DNA from: Isoetes taiwanensis
Lineage: Eukaryota > Streptophyta > Lycopodiopsida > Isoetales > Isoetaceae
Reading direction: 5' to 3'
DNA length: 64,000 nucleotides
Assembly (NCBI GenBank): GCA_021234155.1
Contig: JAJEKV010000003.1
Location: 11,036,413-11,100,412, forward strand
The notes under the pieces: model-generated
What the model saw: only the letters and a program-made list of their open reading frames with translations
What the model was told of the DNA's origin: nothing
Database searches by the model: none
Shown here: piece by piece, positions 46,276-56,854 of the stretch
Layout: each line of letters starts with the position of its first letter
How positions within the stretch are numbered: position 1 is the stretch's first letter
Made by a program: the position numbers and the translations under genes

Positions 46276-46873
46276 CATTGGCTGTGCTACTGGAATGAAC
46301 TCAAAGTTGAAGCTTAAAGACCGCGCAAAGTCCGATAATCTTCTTCCAGTATCCTGGAGTGCTTCAATTGACCTGCCAAGCCCAGTAATCCTCACTTTAG
46401 ACCTTGACTTAGTCCTTCCAGCAAGAATTTGGAAAAGAGCAGGCCACTGTAATCCCTGCATGATATCCATATCAATTATGTGGATGCTTTCCTGCCCCTC
46501 AAATGCTTCAGCCTTCAATAATGGCCTGGTTTGCTGTAAAATGCGAGAATTTGACAAAGGAACAAATCTCATTGAAGATCTGAAATGCAATACGAATATT
46601 TTTGCGGCTATTCACCTGGTAATTGTTAGGCAATGGGGAGCACATCCCAAGGCAAGAATTTACCAATCTTGATGCCATAGCTTCTGTTATATGCTGCCAC
46701 TCGCTGAATTGATGTTCCATATGGCGACACAAGTTCGCTAACTTGAGGAAGAATTGCATTTGCTTCCTGATATAATTCTCAATAGATAAAGCCTCGGCAC
46801 ATTGGAGAAGCAAAGCCACAATTTGCAAACCTTCATCACCAAATACTGACTCAGTCGTGACTTCGGGCTCCAT
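46276..46873 (-). pseudogene. SCARECROW-type GRAS protein, N-terminal part of the domain
   Basis: Starts at ATG 46873 (MEPEVTTESVFGDEG) without the long variable N-terminus of SCR proteins. DEGLQIVALLLQCAEALSIE is the LHR I start, and EWQHITEAMASRLVNSCLG follows. After a shift near 46510 comes [20 protein letters not shown], the VHIID motif in its SCR-specific form, then [20 protein letters not shown] and FEFIPVA. The frame then runs into the LINE. The C-terminal half is at 39700-40295. In SCR proteins this domain binds SHR and controls endodermis/stem-cell genes; here it is destroyed. Confidence 0.9.
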
Positions 46874-47677
46874 CTATGCGCTTTTTTCTTCTATTTTGTC
46901 TCCTTCTCTTTACCTTTTTGCACTTTGCTTGGCAAGCTGACCAGAACCAAGTCCAAACAAATTAGCAAACAAACTGCGGATGCAGACCTCAACGAAAACA
47001 GAGCGCATGTGGAAGAGCCCAAAAAGGAAATCTTATCACATGGCACACTTAGATTAATCAAAATAGCCACAAGTGTTACTGGAAATAGCCACAAGTGTTA
47101 CCGAAAAGTGGCCGGGAAAAGCATGCTAAAAAGTCAGTAATTCCAATTTTTTTTTTTTGCTAGTAATCATATATATAAGAAGGATATATTTGGACTTGGC
47201 GAAACTTTTGAATTAAGTACTGTAAAACTTTCACTTGGCTATTCTTTCTAACTGGAAAAAGGAGAAAATGTAAATTAAATTCTGTAGCTTTAGAAATATT
47301 GTACTACAATTACAAATAATAATCAACAATCAAGGAACATACAATAATATTAAAAAAGTTTAATAAAAGCTCACAACATAGCTTATAATATCCATAGTTT
47401 GAACGATATTCAATGCAACGACAATTTTAGATACGGTGATCATATTGCAGTTATCTCTAGCCCTTGAAAGAAGATGTTATGCAACCAACTCGAGCATCTA
47501 CAGGGATATTGGCCATCTCTTATAATTCCTTTTTTATAAAGATTCATAGTTTGGAAAACCACTATCACTTATGATAGTAGGTGAGGATGTGTAAAAGTCT
47601 ATAATAAGAGTTCATTATTGTTTGGCTATTAATGATTTAATAGATAAATATTGTAATATAAGAAAAGGCTAATTCCT
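46874..47677. other. 5' flank of the GRAS pseudogene; no gene seen
   Basis: AT-rich, including a poly(T) tract near 47150 and no recognisable coding sequence. Confidence 0.4.
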
Positions 47678-50669
47678 TTTTCCTTAACACTAGACCTGTC
47701 CCTGGAACCATTCCTGATCCATGGACCAGAACTGGCCCACATGACCTCTGCCACTTAAACTCATGTAACTCACGAAAGAAATTTCAATTTTATAATATAC
47801 CACCATCATTCGAGTCTTCACTTGTTTTTAATGACGACCTTTGAGAATTTCAAGACCAATGGGGTCACATATACCTTGTGGTGATTGCTCAAACATTGGA
47901 GAATTTGGCAGTTTCTGCACCAGTCCAGAACTGCTTTCTTTGATATTTCTAGCATAAAGTGACCTAAACCTTGCTAAAATTGGAGGTATTTACCTGTTTA
48001 TCATAGAACACATTGAGTTTTATGTTCCCATGTTTTTTTGCTATCATCTGACATCGGTGGAAGCCGCCAAACCCTATTTTGCTCAGAAAAGCTGCTTGAG
48101 GTTCAAGAATTGTTTCTCTCTCATTATAACAAGTTTTGATTTAATTCTTGTGGCCATGAGTTGCTAACTATACGAGCTATAGTTTCATGATTTTTTGAAG
48201 TGATTATAAGTCATGTTAACATCAATATTTACTAAAAGAATCTACTATACAGAATTCTGGACAAAAGTATATGTTAAAATGGTCCAATAACAACCATCTA
48301 TAATGCCATGTGGGTAATAAATGATGCGTTCTATTTATATCTACATAGAACATAACTCTTATCAACTTACATATAGTGTAACTAGGGTGTAACTATACAA
48401 TTTTTGGAATTCAAACATGATGTACAACAACCGAATTAACACATTAGAGCATAAAAAGTTGCTCCATAATTATAGGTCCAAAACACCACAATGATTAAGT
48501 TAGTGATGTTTGTTGATGAATTCAAGTGGATGTTATGAAGTTTAGCCATGACAATATATAAATAGACCACATAACATTTCATATATGCTTCTTTGGTTCA
48601 TAGACAGAGACACTACTTTTCCCCAAATATGCCTTTAAAATAGTTCAAAATGTGAGAAATGATATATTATAGAAATCTCTTATATAGGTTGTATGGTCTT
48701 ATTGAAAAAAATACCATGAAATCTGCTTATTTCTTACTAGCATAAACTTCATATCTGTGTTACTGCTATAAAGCATTGTCATCCAAGTAGAATAATATTA
48801 CATGTAAGTTATCTTTCATGTATATTATATTTTTTATGGATGCAGACCTTTCTTGGCAATAGAAATCTCTAGTTGCATGTTAAAGTAATATGTTATTTCT
48901 AAGGTTTTAATTTATATAAGCACGCATCACCATTTATGGTCCACGAGACCAATTGTATAGAGCATATATCTCTCACTAGCCTTATCCATTTTCTCCCATA
49001 GAATGATATTATGGCTTTTTAGCTTCGATCACATGATTTTTGAAAGGTGTAAGTGAAAGTCCATGTAGGTTCAATTGGTCATAAATACCCTATAAATTCG
49101 CAATTTTTTGTGCTTTAACCTTACCCTTAAATTATGCAAGCTAACCTAATCAATTAATTTTGTCCTATAGATAAGATAAGATAAGATAAGATAAGAAATT
49201 TTTACGTCCACGGGAACCCAACGGGTTATGGGACGGTACATGCAAGGGCAACAGCCCATCTAAAACCTGGGGACTAGGCCCCATCACCAAACACAATAAC
49301 CAAATATTAAAAGACTACCAAGAATAAGATAAGATAATGCTAATGCTAGTGGTAAACTTATGCTTCTAAAATTATCTAGACATGGCCAATCCAAGGATTG
49401 GAAGGCCATTGATCTAGAATAATTGCTGCACCTCCCCTGTACACTGCCCATTTCTTTTGCAGGCGGGCTGCCCTCACCTTGCAGAGCTCCTCCTTACGAT
49501 TACACAATTGAACACAAGTAAACTATATGTGAAAGTTGAGATCAAAATTGATTGTGGCACCATTAATGATTTTTAAACTTTCAGTCATTTGGACCAATGA
49601 TAGTCTGCACCTCGACTGCAGATAGCGGTCTATCTTGATTTTTTATGGTAAAAGCTTTTCATATTTTTCCTTGGTTCTTTTTGCATTGGTTTCTTGACAT
49701 GAGATATTTTGAGGATGTGATTTTGTAAAGTCACACCCTTGGGCACAAATCTAGAATAAACATTAAAGATATAATTGATGCTATCTATTCTAGTACAATC
49801 TTCAAGATAATGAGCAAAAAATATTTTTTGTGAACAAAGTGGTCTAAGAGCTACTTGTGTCCCAAAATTCAACTTGAAATGGACTAACATAAGGATATTA
49901 TCAATTTTTGAATGAACTATGGACCAGTAATGGGCAAGTACAGATATCGTTTTTGATTTTTTTTACCATGTCTTTTGCTCTTTCCACGAGCTTCTTTTTG
50001 CATTGGTTTCATATCCTTATAAACTTTCATAACGTGATTTTTTGGAGGACAACCTAGAGTCATATGTAGCAATGCTATCCATTTGTATAAATTACCTAGA
50101 ATTAAAAATAGAAGTAAAAGTCAAAACATCATATTCATACTCAACAAATATTTTTATAGGATGGAGGACTTCGTGAACTACTTATATGCCAAATTTGAAC
50201 TCAAATCTGATCTCTTTCTGAAAGTTGTTGTTTTTATGCTTGCTGGGAACAAGTACTGGTTCTCAGAAGGCAGAGGACAGTTTTGACCCTGTCATGTTTG
50301 AATTGCTCTATCTTCCTTCACAGACCTCGAATTGAGATGTGGTTTTTTGTGCCTTGCTCTATATCTCGTGTAGAAAAATCACATTATAACCAAAAAAATC
50401 AAAAAAATCTTTTCATCGAGACAGTTTTACTTTGTATGAACATGAAGCTTTTGGTACTTGACCCCCTTGGGTTTGCTAGAGCATAACTCACAAGAATGGG
50501 AGCTGATACATTTTTGTATATATTTTTATGTGAAGCATGACTGCCATATATGAACTCCTAGAAAGGGTTTGGCTAGTTTTTGTGTTCTTGATTTTATATG
50601 ATTTTTTTTTTGAACCTTCAAAATGCCCTTTAATGGTCCATCATGGGACAGGTCTAGTGTTAAGGAAAA
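47678..50669. mobile_element. ~3-kb sequence with 25-bp terminal inverted repeats, non-coding
   Basis: TTTTCCTTAACACTAGACC followed by TGTCCC (47678-47702) is repeated exactly in inverse orientation at 50645-50669, and similarity extends a few bases further out. The interior has no ORF with recognisable content. It contains a diverged internal repeat (TTTTTGCATTGGTTTC near 49679 and 49994) and a (GATAA)n tract. This would fit a non-autonomous DNA transposon. A target-site duplication was not identified. Confidence 0.6.
49169..49195. repeat. (GATAA)n microsatellite
   Basis: Five to six GATAA units. A similar AATAAGATAAGATAA occurs at 49323-49337. The ~130 bp between (GTCCACGGGAACCC and following) is GC-richer than its surroundings and may be a small insertion flanked by the microsatellite. 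Confidence 0.8.
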
Positions 50670-50728
50670 GGGGAAAAATAGTTTGGCTAATTCTAAAAAA
50701 ATAATGGAATACTTGTTTTAACTATGGC

Positions 50729-50759
<31 letters not shown>

Positions 50760-50931
50760 AATCTTCCTTCATAAAATTCGTTGCAAAAATTGTCTAGGCC
50801 CCTTAAAAAATCGCCATTTGGCTATTAATAGCCACTAATTTTTTCCATGTTTATTGGTTAATTGTTTAATGTTTAATGGTCTAAAGGTTAATGGTTTATG
50901 TAAAATTTAGCAAGGTTTACGAAGCATGGGT
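50670..50931. other. no gene; poly(T) tract
   Basis: AT-rich with a T run of 27 at 50729-50755 and short ATGGTTTAATG-like repeats at 50855-50900. Confidence 0.5.
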
Positions 50932-51135
50932 CTAGTGAACATGTTTGCACATTCTATCAGGAGAACCACTGAGCTTGCCACTCTTTCCAACAGGCTTTGA
51001 GGTGCTGCGGATGCATGGCCACTGTATAAGCCAGATTGGGGAGGCAACGTTGTCGAGTATGTAGTAGAGGAAAACTCTAGACATCCCCCATTTATTGATA
51101 TTTGCATACCACCCTTTCAAGTTGTTCTGTATCAT
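50932..51135 (-). pseudogene. LINE ORF2 C-terminal relic
   Basis: The minus strand reads LPNLAYTVAMHPQHLKACWK then EWQAQWF, against LPHLAYAVAMSPQRLRDCWK and DKRAQWL in the LINE at 45496-45570; upstream is KGWYANINKWGM. It is a short remnant of the same LINE family, in two frames. Confidence 0.8.
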
Positions 51136-51296
51136 AACACAAAAGGAAATCTATCTTCACTCATACCATGTATCTCAACAAAAAAATTGACATGTTAGAT
51201 GAACCCTACTTCAACAAGCATGATAGCATATGGGATTTTTATCCTTAACCTTATTCTTGATAATTTTATTCCTGATAGGCTCCAAAGGGTTTTTGG
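51136..51296. other. no gene seen
   Basis: AT-rich, probably degraded LINE sequence. Confidence 0.3.
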
Positions 51297-51380
51297 GGGA
51301 AAATCTTTAGCAGTAATAGGTTTGCTGATAAACTATACATTTTGTACATTTTAATGTAGTGACGAAGGACACAACTGAGT
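51297..51380. repeat. dispersed repeat, copy 2
   Basis: Counterpart of 1411-1495, same orientation on the plus strand. Confidence 0.55.
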
Positions 51381-51486
51381 TGTCCATCTCATGGAGGTAT
51401 GATGATAGTACCCCATTGAGCTCCCTCCAACATCACATGCAGCTATTGGCTAGGCATAACCACCTGGTATAGTGCCTCCTAATAGA

Positions 51487-51645
<159 letters not shown>

Positions 51646-51698
51646 GAAATGAAATGTTTGTATTATCACGTCTGCAGACCACCAGGTCTATGAGACGT

Positions 51699-53310
51699 TC
51701 AATAGGTACACTCAACGTTATAGAACATATCTTCTAATGCATCTTCCGACAAGAATGCATTAGACCCCTCCCAACTCTCATCATTCAGAATATCACAGTT
51801 CTTACCCTGTGACAACTGTTCTCTCTGTACTAATATTTCATTTAGATATTTTCCCACGAGTTTTCCAGGTAGGTCAAAAAACTCTAACAGCGTGTCTGAA
51901 AGGATACCATGCTCATGACGAGCCCCCGCGTAACATGGACATCTCAAAATCATATGCGCTTCATCTTCAACTTCCCCAGGTGTCACATGCCTTGCATAGC
52001 CTCAATTCATGGGGAATATCATTCCAACGCGGCCGACGATTTCAACTCCTAATCTATGGGAGCTGAGCCTCATCCTGCCTATCATATGCCTTGCTTTCTG
52101 CGATATCCCTTCCGTGAGGTACTTAGCCTCTTGGAGCGTGGGATTGATATATCGTCTATAAAATTCCTTCTTTGTTTCCGGGACTCTCCAATTGCGCCTA
52201 ATGAGGCATTGATGTATCCATTTTTCAATATTCGATCTATTCTCTTGCAAGCAATGAATATCCATACCCCATTTCCTCATCCAATCTACAATATCTGCAA
52301 ACCAGCCCTTGCCCCTTGTCTCCTCTAAGGCTCGCCTTGGTAGGCTATCATCTGCCATGTCAAAAAACACCTTGCAAAGGTATGTAAGAGTTCTGCATAA
52401 GGCTTCAGCCTCTAGTGGCATCATGCCGCATTCCACAAGCAGCATATCATAAGGCGTTTGGGCTTTAGCCCCAAGTTCCGTTCTCAGGAATTTCTTTTGC
52501 ACCTTCTCGATCTTTTTCCATGAATCTGCCGCTAGTCCTGGGCCCCATACTTCACACCCATACAATAGCACTGGTTGCACCAATGTGCGGAATAGCGTAC
52601 GCTTCAGGCCAAAGTCCCATATTTCTGCTTTACCACTTCTACGCTGCATGCTGTACAATGCTTTTAACCCTCCATTAACTCTATGCTCAACCGCAAGATT
52701 CCAACTCGGCCCTTTATCTACCTGTATCCCTAGATATTTGTATGAAGTCACAATCTCCAGCTGCTCCCCTTTGTAGTAAAATTTAAGGTGTTCTACCTTA
52801 TTAGCCCCAAAGACTATCATTTTAGTTTTTGACATATTTACCCGCATCCCCTTCTCCTCACAGAAACGGGCCAATGCATCTAAGTGCTTTTGTATGCCTG
52901 CAATAGAGCGGGATAGAAGAACAACATCATCAGCATATAAGAGCAATAATACCATATATCCAAATAAGGAGGTCCCATCTCCACCAAAATCCATCATCCA
53001 TGTCTCCAGCTGGTCTATGAATAGACCGAATAGAGTAGGCGACAGAGGGCATCCCTGTTTAACGCCTATATTACTTTCCACTATATCTATGCACTGGTAA
53101 GGTGAAGACAACTGAATTAACACTTTCTCATAGAGGATTTTTACTGCCTGCCTGAGCTCAACTGGTACTCCCAAGGTTTCCATTCTTTCCCATAAATTAT
53201 GTCGGGGTACTGTATCAAAGGCCTTAGCATAATCGACGAAGCATGCATATAGCGGTTTCTTCTTTCCCTTCACACTATCCATCATAGCGCGCAAAGTGAC
53301 CAAATGGTCT
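51699..53310 (-). mobile_element. third LINE: RT and C-terminal region, 5' truncated
   Basis: The minus strand from 53310 begins exactly at RT motif 1 (TIDHLVTLRAMMDSVKGKKK) and reads one open frame to 52002: YACFVDYAKAFDTVPRHNLW, IGVKQGCPLSPTLFGLFIDQ, LLYADDVVLLSRSIAGIQKH (intact Y-A-D-D), SYKYLGIQVDKGPSWN and LVQPVLLYGCEVWGPGLAAD. A shift near 52000 is followed by EVEDEAHMILRCPCYAGAR at 51699-51986, the H-x4-C half of the knuckle. The endonuclease and ORF1 are missing. The 5' end is fused to a purine/pyrimidine tract. The intact RT suggests fairly recent decay. Confidence 0.9.
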
Positions 53311-53566
53311 ATTGTGGAGAGAGAGAGAGAGAGAGAGAGAGGAAAGAAGAGAGAGGAGAGAGGGAAGAGAGAGGAGAGATAGGAGAGAGGAAGGAGAAGA
53401 GAGAGAGAGAGGAATAGAAAAGAGAGAGAAAGATAGAGAGAGAGGGGAGAAATAGAGAGAGAGGAGAGAGAGAAGGAAAAAAGGGGAGAGAGAGAAGAGA
53501 GAAAGGAGAGAGAGGGGGGGTAAACGACAAAGAGAAGAGAGAGAGAGGGGGGAGAGAGGAGAGACT
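53311..53566. repeat. ~250-bp purine tract, (GA)n-like
   Basis: Almost pure A/G on the plus strand (GAGAGAGAGAGG, GGAAGAGAGAGG and similar), broken by a short GTAAACGAC. It directly abuts the 5'-truncated LINE. It is open on the minus strand (Ser/Leu/Pro repeats) only because it is low complexity. Confidence 0.95.
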
Positions 53567-55711
53567 TGGTCATACATGTGGTCAAAAAGCCAACATTTCA
53601 TGCAACATGGTCAAAAAAGTGCAATAGTTGCAAAAATCCCTAAGGGAAATGACCAAAACTTAAGTGTGCCTTAGGGAATGTCAAAAATTGCAAAAATTGA
53701 CCAATGGAAGGCACATTATATGTGCCAAGTCACCATACATGTGCCAAATCACCATACACATCATCATTCCAATCTTTCCATGTCACATTTCCATTTCCAT
53801 GACCAAGGTCTAAATTTATTCCAAAACATCAAGTTTACACTCATAAGATGGTATATCACCTTGCCACATCATCATTGTCACTGCCACATCACCATCCACA
53901 CGTTACACACATCATATCCACATCACTTGCAACTTTGACTAGAAAGAATTTTCCAAGCCCAAGTTGACTGACATGTCATCATCACCATTTGCCACGTCTT
54001 GATTACCTTGCCTTGTCATCACCTCCACATGCCACATCATTCATTCCCTAGGTTATTCTTTGGACCAAAGTTGAAAGTGCTCTTTTGCAAAAAAAGATTC
54101 CATAATATTCCAGAATGCCAAAAAAGATTCCCCTTGAAAAAAAGAAAATTGAAAAATGGCCTTATTTTGAGCCTAATATCTGCCTTCTAGGGAATCGTGC
54201 CATAGGCCTTGGGGCATAAATTTTTTTTTCCTATCTACCCCCCCCAAGCCTATTTTCCTTTCCCAGCCAACCCCCCCATGCCACGTGGAACATCCGAGCG
54301 TGTGGGGCGGTTGAGGTACCGGATCCCACGTGGATATTGCACGTAATAATCAAGAAATATTGGACTTTATTTTCGTTATATACCTTGTCGCCAAAACCCA
54401 GTTAAGCCTGGATATTGATCTTTGAACTGCCAAGAACCCTAAATCTGGAAACCGCCAAGATCCGTCCAATTCTCTCGAAACAACCATGCAATCATGATCT
54501 TTAATGGCCGAATTACCCTGTGTAATGTCAAGAAGGTGTCAGAGAAGCAAAAAGACAGAGAATTGAATTGAATAAGCCAAGAACGCAACAGAACAGGGGA
54601 ATTTCAAAAGGGGCTTTCGTGCACAGAAGAAATTCGAGGGCTTTGAGGCAAAGAAGTGATTCCTGGCTTTGAAGAAGGACCGGCTTGATGATCCTGAGCT
54701 TGTTCCCGACCTCCAATGTTCATCTCTGATCCGGATTATTGACTTAATTCTCTGGATTGTTTGAATGTTCACCTATTTGATTCTGTGCCCAAGACCATGA
54801 GCTTGGGATATTGTATTGTATCTCTTGAGTGTTTGATTCAATTGAAAATCCGACCTTTGTAGTCATCTGTTTGTGTTGCATTGATATCCATCTCCAAAAA
54901 AAAAAAAAACAATCATCAGAGGCTAAGCGCGTTGTTTTGCCCTGATCGTCAGATACAAGTAGTCTGCCTATTTAGTATGTCTTAGGCAGAAGCTAAGCTC
55001 CTGTCAAAATTAGACTTCAATAGTGCTTTGAGTTGACATGTCTAGATCCAATTGTGTTGCATAACAAGCATTGAGCATAAAGGAGCAACCTTTTGAACAT
55101 TAATCTTGCCAAGCAAGATATGTTGAGCAAGGCAATATTAGATACACGTGTAATCCTCCTCTATAAAGCATCTTCTTTCAGAATTGTTCACACCTTACAA
55201 TTCTAGGTAAAAAAGCATCCAAAGAAAAAATTAGGTTCCCTTTAGGCAAAAGGAAGATTTGGCCCTTATTGTGCAGGTAAGTATAAGCAGAATAGAAGTG
55301 GCAAATCCTAAAAATTCCTTGTCAACATCGAGTTTTAAATTTTAGCTCTCTGCCAGGGATATTGACTAAAAATTGACTGGGTCAGTGATCAGATTTTGGC
55401 CTATCTAGCCTTGTCAGACCTCACTGAGTTTTTGTAGTCTGTTAGTTACAAGTGTTGAGCATCTTGAGGAGGGATATCCACATCCAAAGCTTGATAGATC
55501 ACACGCTTCAAGTCTTTTTGTGAAGCAGATTTTTTGGCCTTCAGGGAAGTATACTCCCAGTGAAATTCTGTGCATTATTTCTGGAATCTTTGCACTCAGA
55601 GTGGTTGCCTCAAGCAACCTGGAGGTTCTAAACCACTGAGGTTGAAGGTTTTGCCAGGAACACCAACATTTTGGAGGTTCTACCGAGATCATTTTCCTGG
55701 AATCTGAACTC
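53567..55711. other. low-complexity and LTR-like region before a gag ORF
   Basis: At 53700-54050 there are diverged CA-rich repeats (CACATCACCAT, TGCCACATCA). From about 54230 the sequence has longer blocks of unique DNA, a poly(A) at 54896-54909, and the leader of the downstream gag ORF. An LTR retrotransposon 5' LTR and leader would be expected here. I found no matching copy downstream of the ORF, so no LTR can be called. Confidence 0.35.
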
Positions 55712-56671
55712 ATGGCACCCAAAAGAACTAATGAGGCGTCTGAGCCTGCTGAAGCACAAGACAACCATGAAGCTGCTGCAACACCTACTGTCACTATACA
55801 AGCAAATGCAGGTATACCTTGTCAATACTTTGAGCTAAACATGCCTATTCCAGTCCCTACTTTTGATCCGAGCATGAATGCCAACAATTTCCTCAAGACT
55901 TTTGAAGAGTACTACCAAGAATATGGTTACAAAAAGGGTTGTAAGTTCTCTGAGTTTAAGAAATGTTTCAAAAATGATGAAGTCAGGGCTTGGTTAGAGT
56001 ATGTTATAAGTTTAGGTGCCAACTCTTGGGAAGAACTGGTTAAAAAGTTTTTAGCACGTTTTGGAAAGGTCTTGGATCCCCAAGATTTAATTTTTGAGTT
56101 GCAAACTTTTTGCATTAAGCATGGTGAGAGTGTGCACCAATATGTGGAAAGATTCAATCTCTATCTTGTCAAATGCCAAGTTAATCATGTTCCTAACTAT
56201 ACCTTACATCTAGTGGCTTCTTTTATCAGGGGATTAAGCAGCAGACCGAGGATACACAGAAAGCTATTGAAGATCCAAAAACAAGAGGGATTTGACACAA
56301 TACACAAGGCTTTTACCAAGGCTACTGAAATTGCAGATATGATATCTTATTTACCAGATGATGTGCACCCACCAAGTGATCCCTTTTTTTCAGATTATGA
56401 GCAAGAGTATATGGGAGCAGCACCTGTACCTGTTTATGCTGTCCAAAAGGAGAAAAAGAAGGTAAAGATGGAAGATGCTGAAGCTCCTGCTGCAGATGTA
56501 AGAGCAGAGATCACCAAAATGTCTGAGGCACTGGTTGAGGTAACCAGACAACTTCAAGAACTGAAAAGCTCAAAATTTGAAAAAGAAAAAAAGCTGTGGG
56601 ACATTATGAGGATAGATGCAGTGTTAAAGAGTATTTTGCCAGACAAGAAAAATCCAAAAAGTCGTATTTAA
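55712..56671 (+). CDS. retrotransposon gag, stand-alone ORF of 319 aa
   Basis: Intact frame from ATG (MAPKRTNEASEPAEAQDNHE) to TAA. Residues ~60-200 are a Retrotrans_gag domain: ARAWLEYV-type block (VRAWLEYVISLG), SWEELVKKFLARFGK, ELQTFCIKHGESVHQYVERF and ASFIRGLSSRPRIHRKLLK. The C-terminal 80 residues are charged and probably helical (VTRQLQELKSSKFEKEKKLW). There is no CCHC knuckle, protease or RT after it. It may be a non-autonomous gag-only element or a domesticated gag. The intact frame among so many broken ones is notable. Confidence 0.8.
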   Translation: MAPKRTNEASEPAEAQDNHEAAATPTVTIQANAGIPCQYFELNMPIPVPTFDPSMNANNFLKTFEEYYQEYGYKKGCKFSEFKKCFKNDEVRAWLEYVISLGANSWEELVKKFLARFGKVLDPQDLIFELQTFCIKHGESVHQYVERFNLYLVKCQVNHVPNYTLHLVASFIRGLSSRPRIHRKLLKIQKQEGFDTIHKAFTKATEIADMISYLPDDVHPPSDPFFSDYEQEYMGAAPVPVYAVQKEKKKVKMEDAEAPAADVRAEITKMSEALVEVTRQLQELKSSKFEKEKKLWDIMRIDAVLKSILPDKKNPKSRI

Positions 56672-56854
56672 TTAAAGTGGGACAAATCTTGCATTTTGGG
56701 ACTCGGACTGAAAATGGGACTCACACACCATAATTTTTTTTTTTGAATTGATTGCTTGAATAGAATTACAGATCACACACAAAGAATTGGGTTACTTGTT
56801 TTCCTCACAAATTTTACAAACCACTAGTTGAGAAAGTTTTCAAGCTTCTCAATA
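56672..56854. other. spacer with poly(T)
   Basis: Contains T12 at about 56731-56743, likely the edge of the element carrying the next pseudogene. Confidence 0.4.

Noticed and set aside
53311-53601. Long minus-strand Ser/Leu/Pro frames extending the LINE RT upstream
   Set aside because: They are produced by the purine/pyrimidine tract; no LINE family has such a domain.
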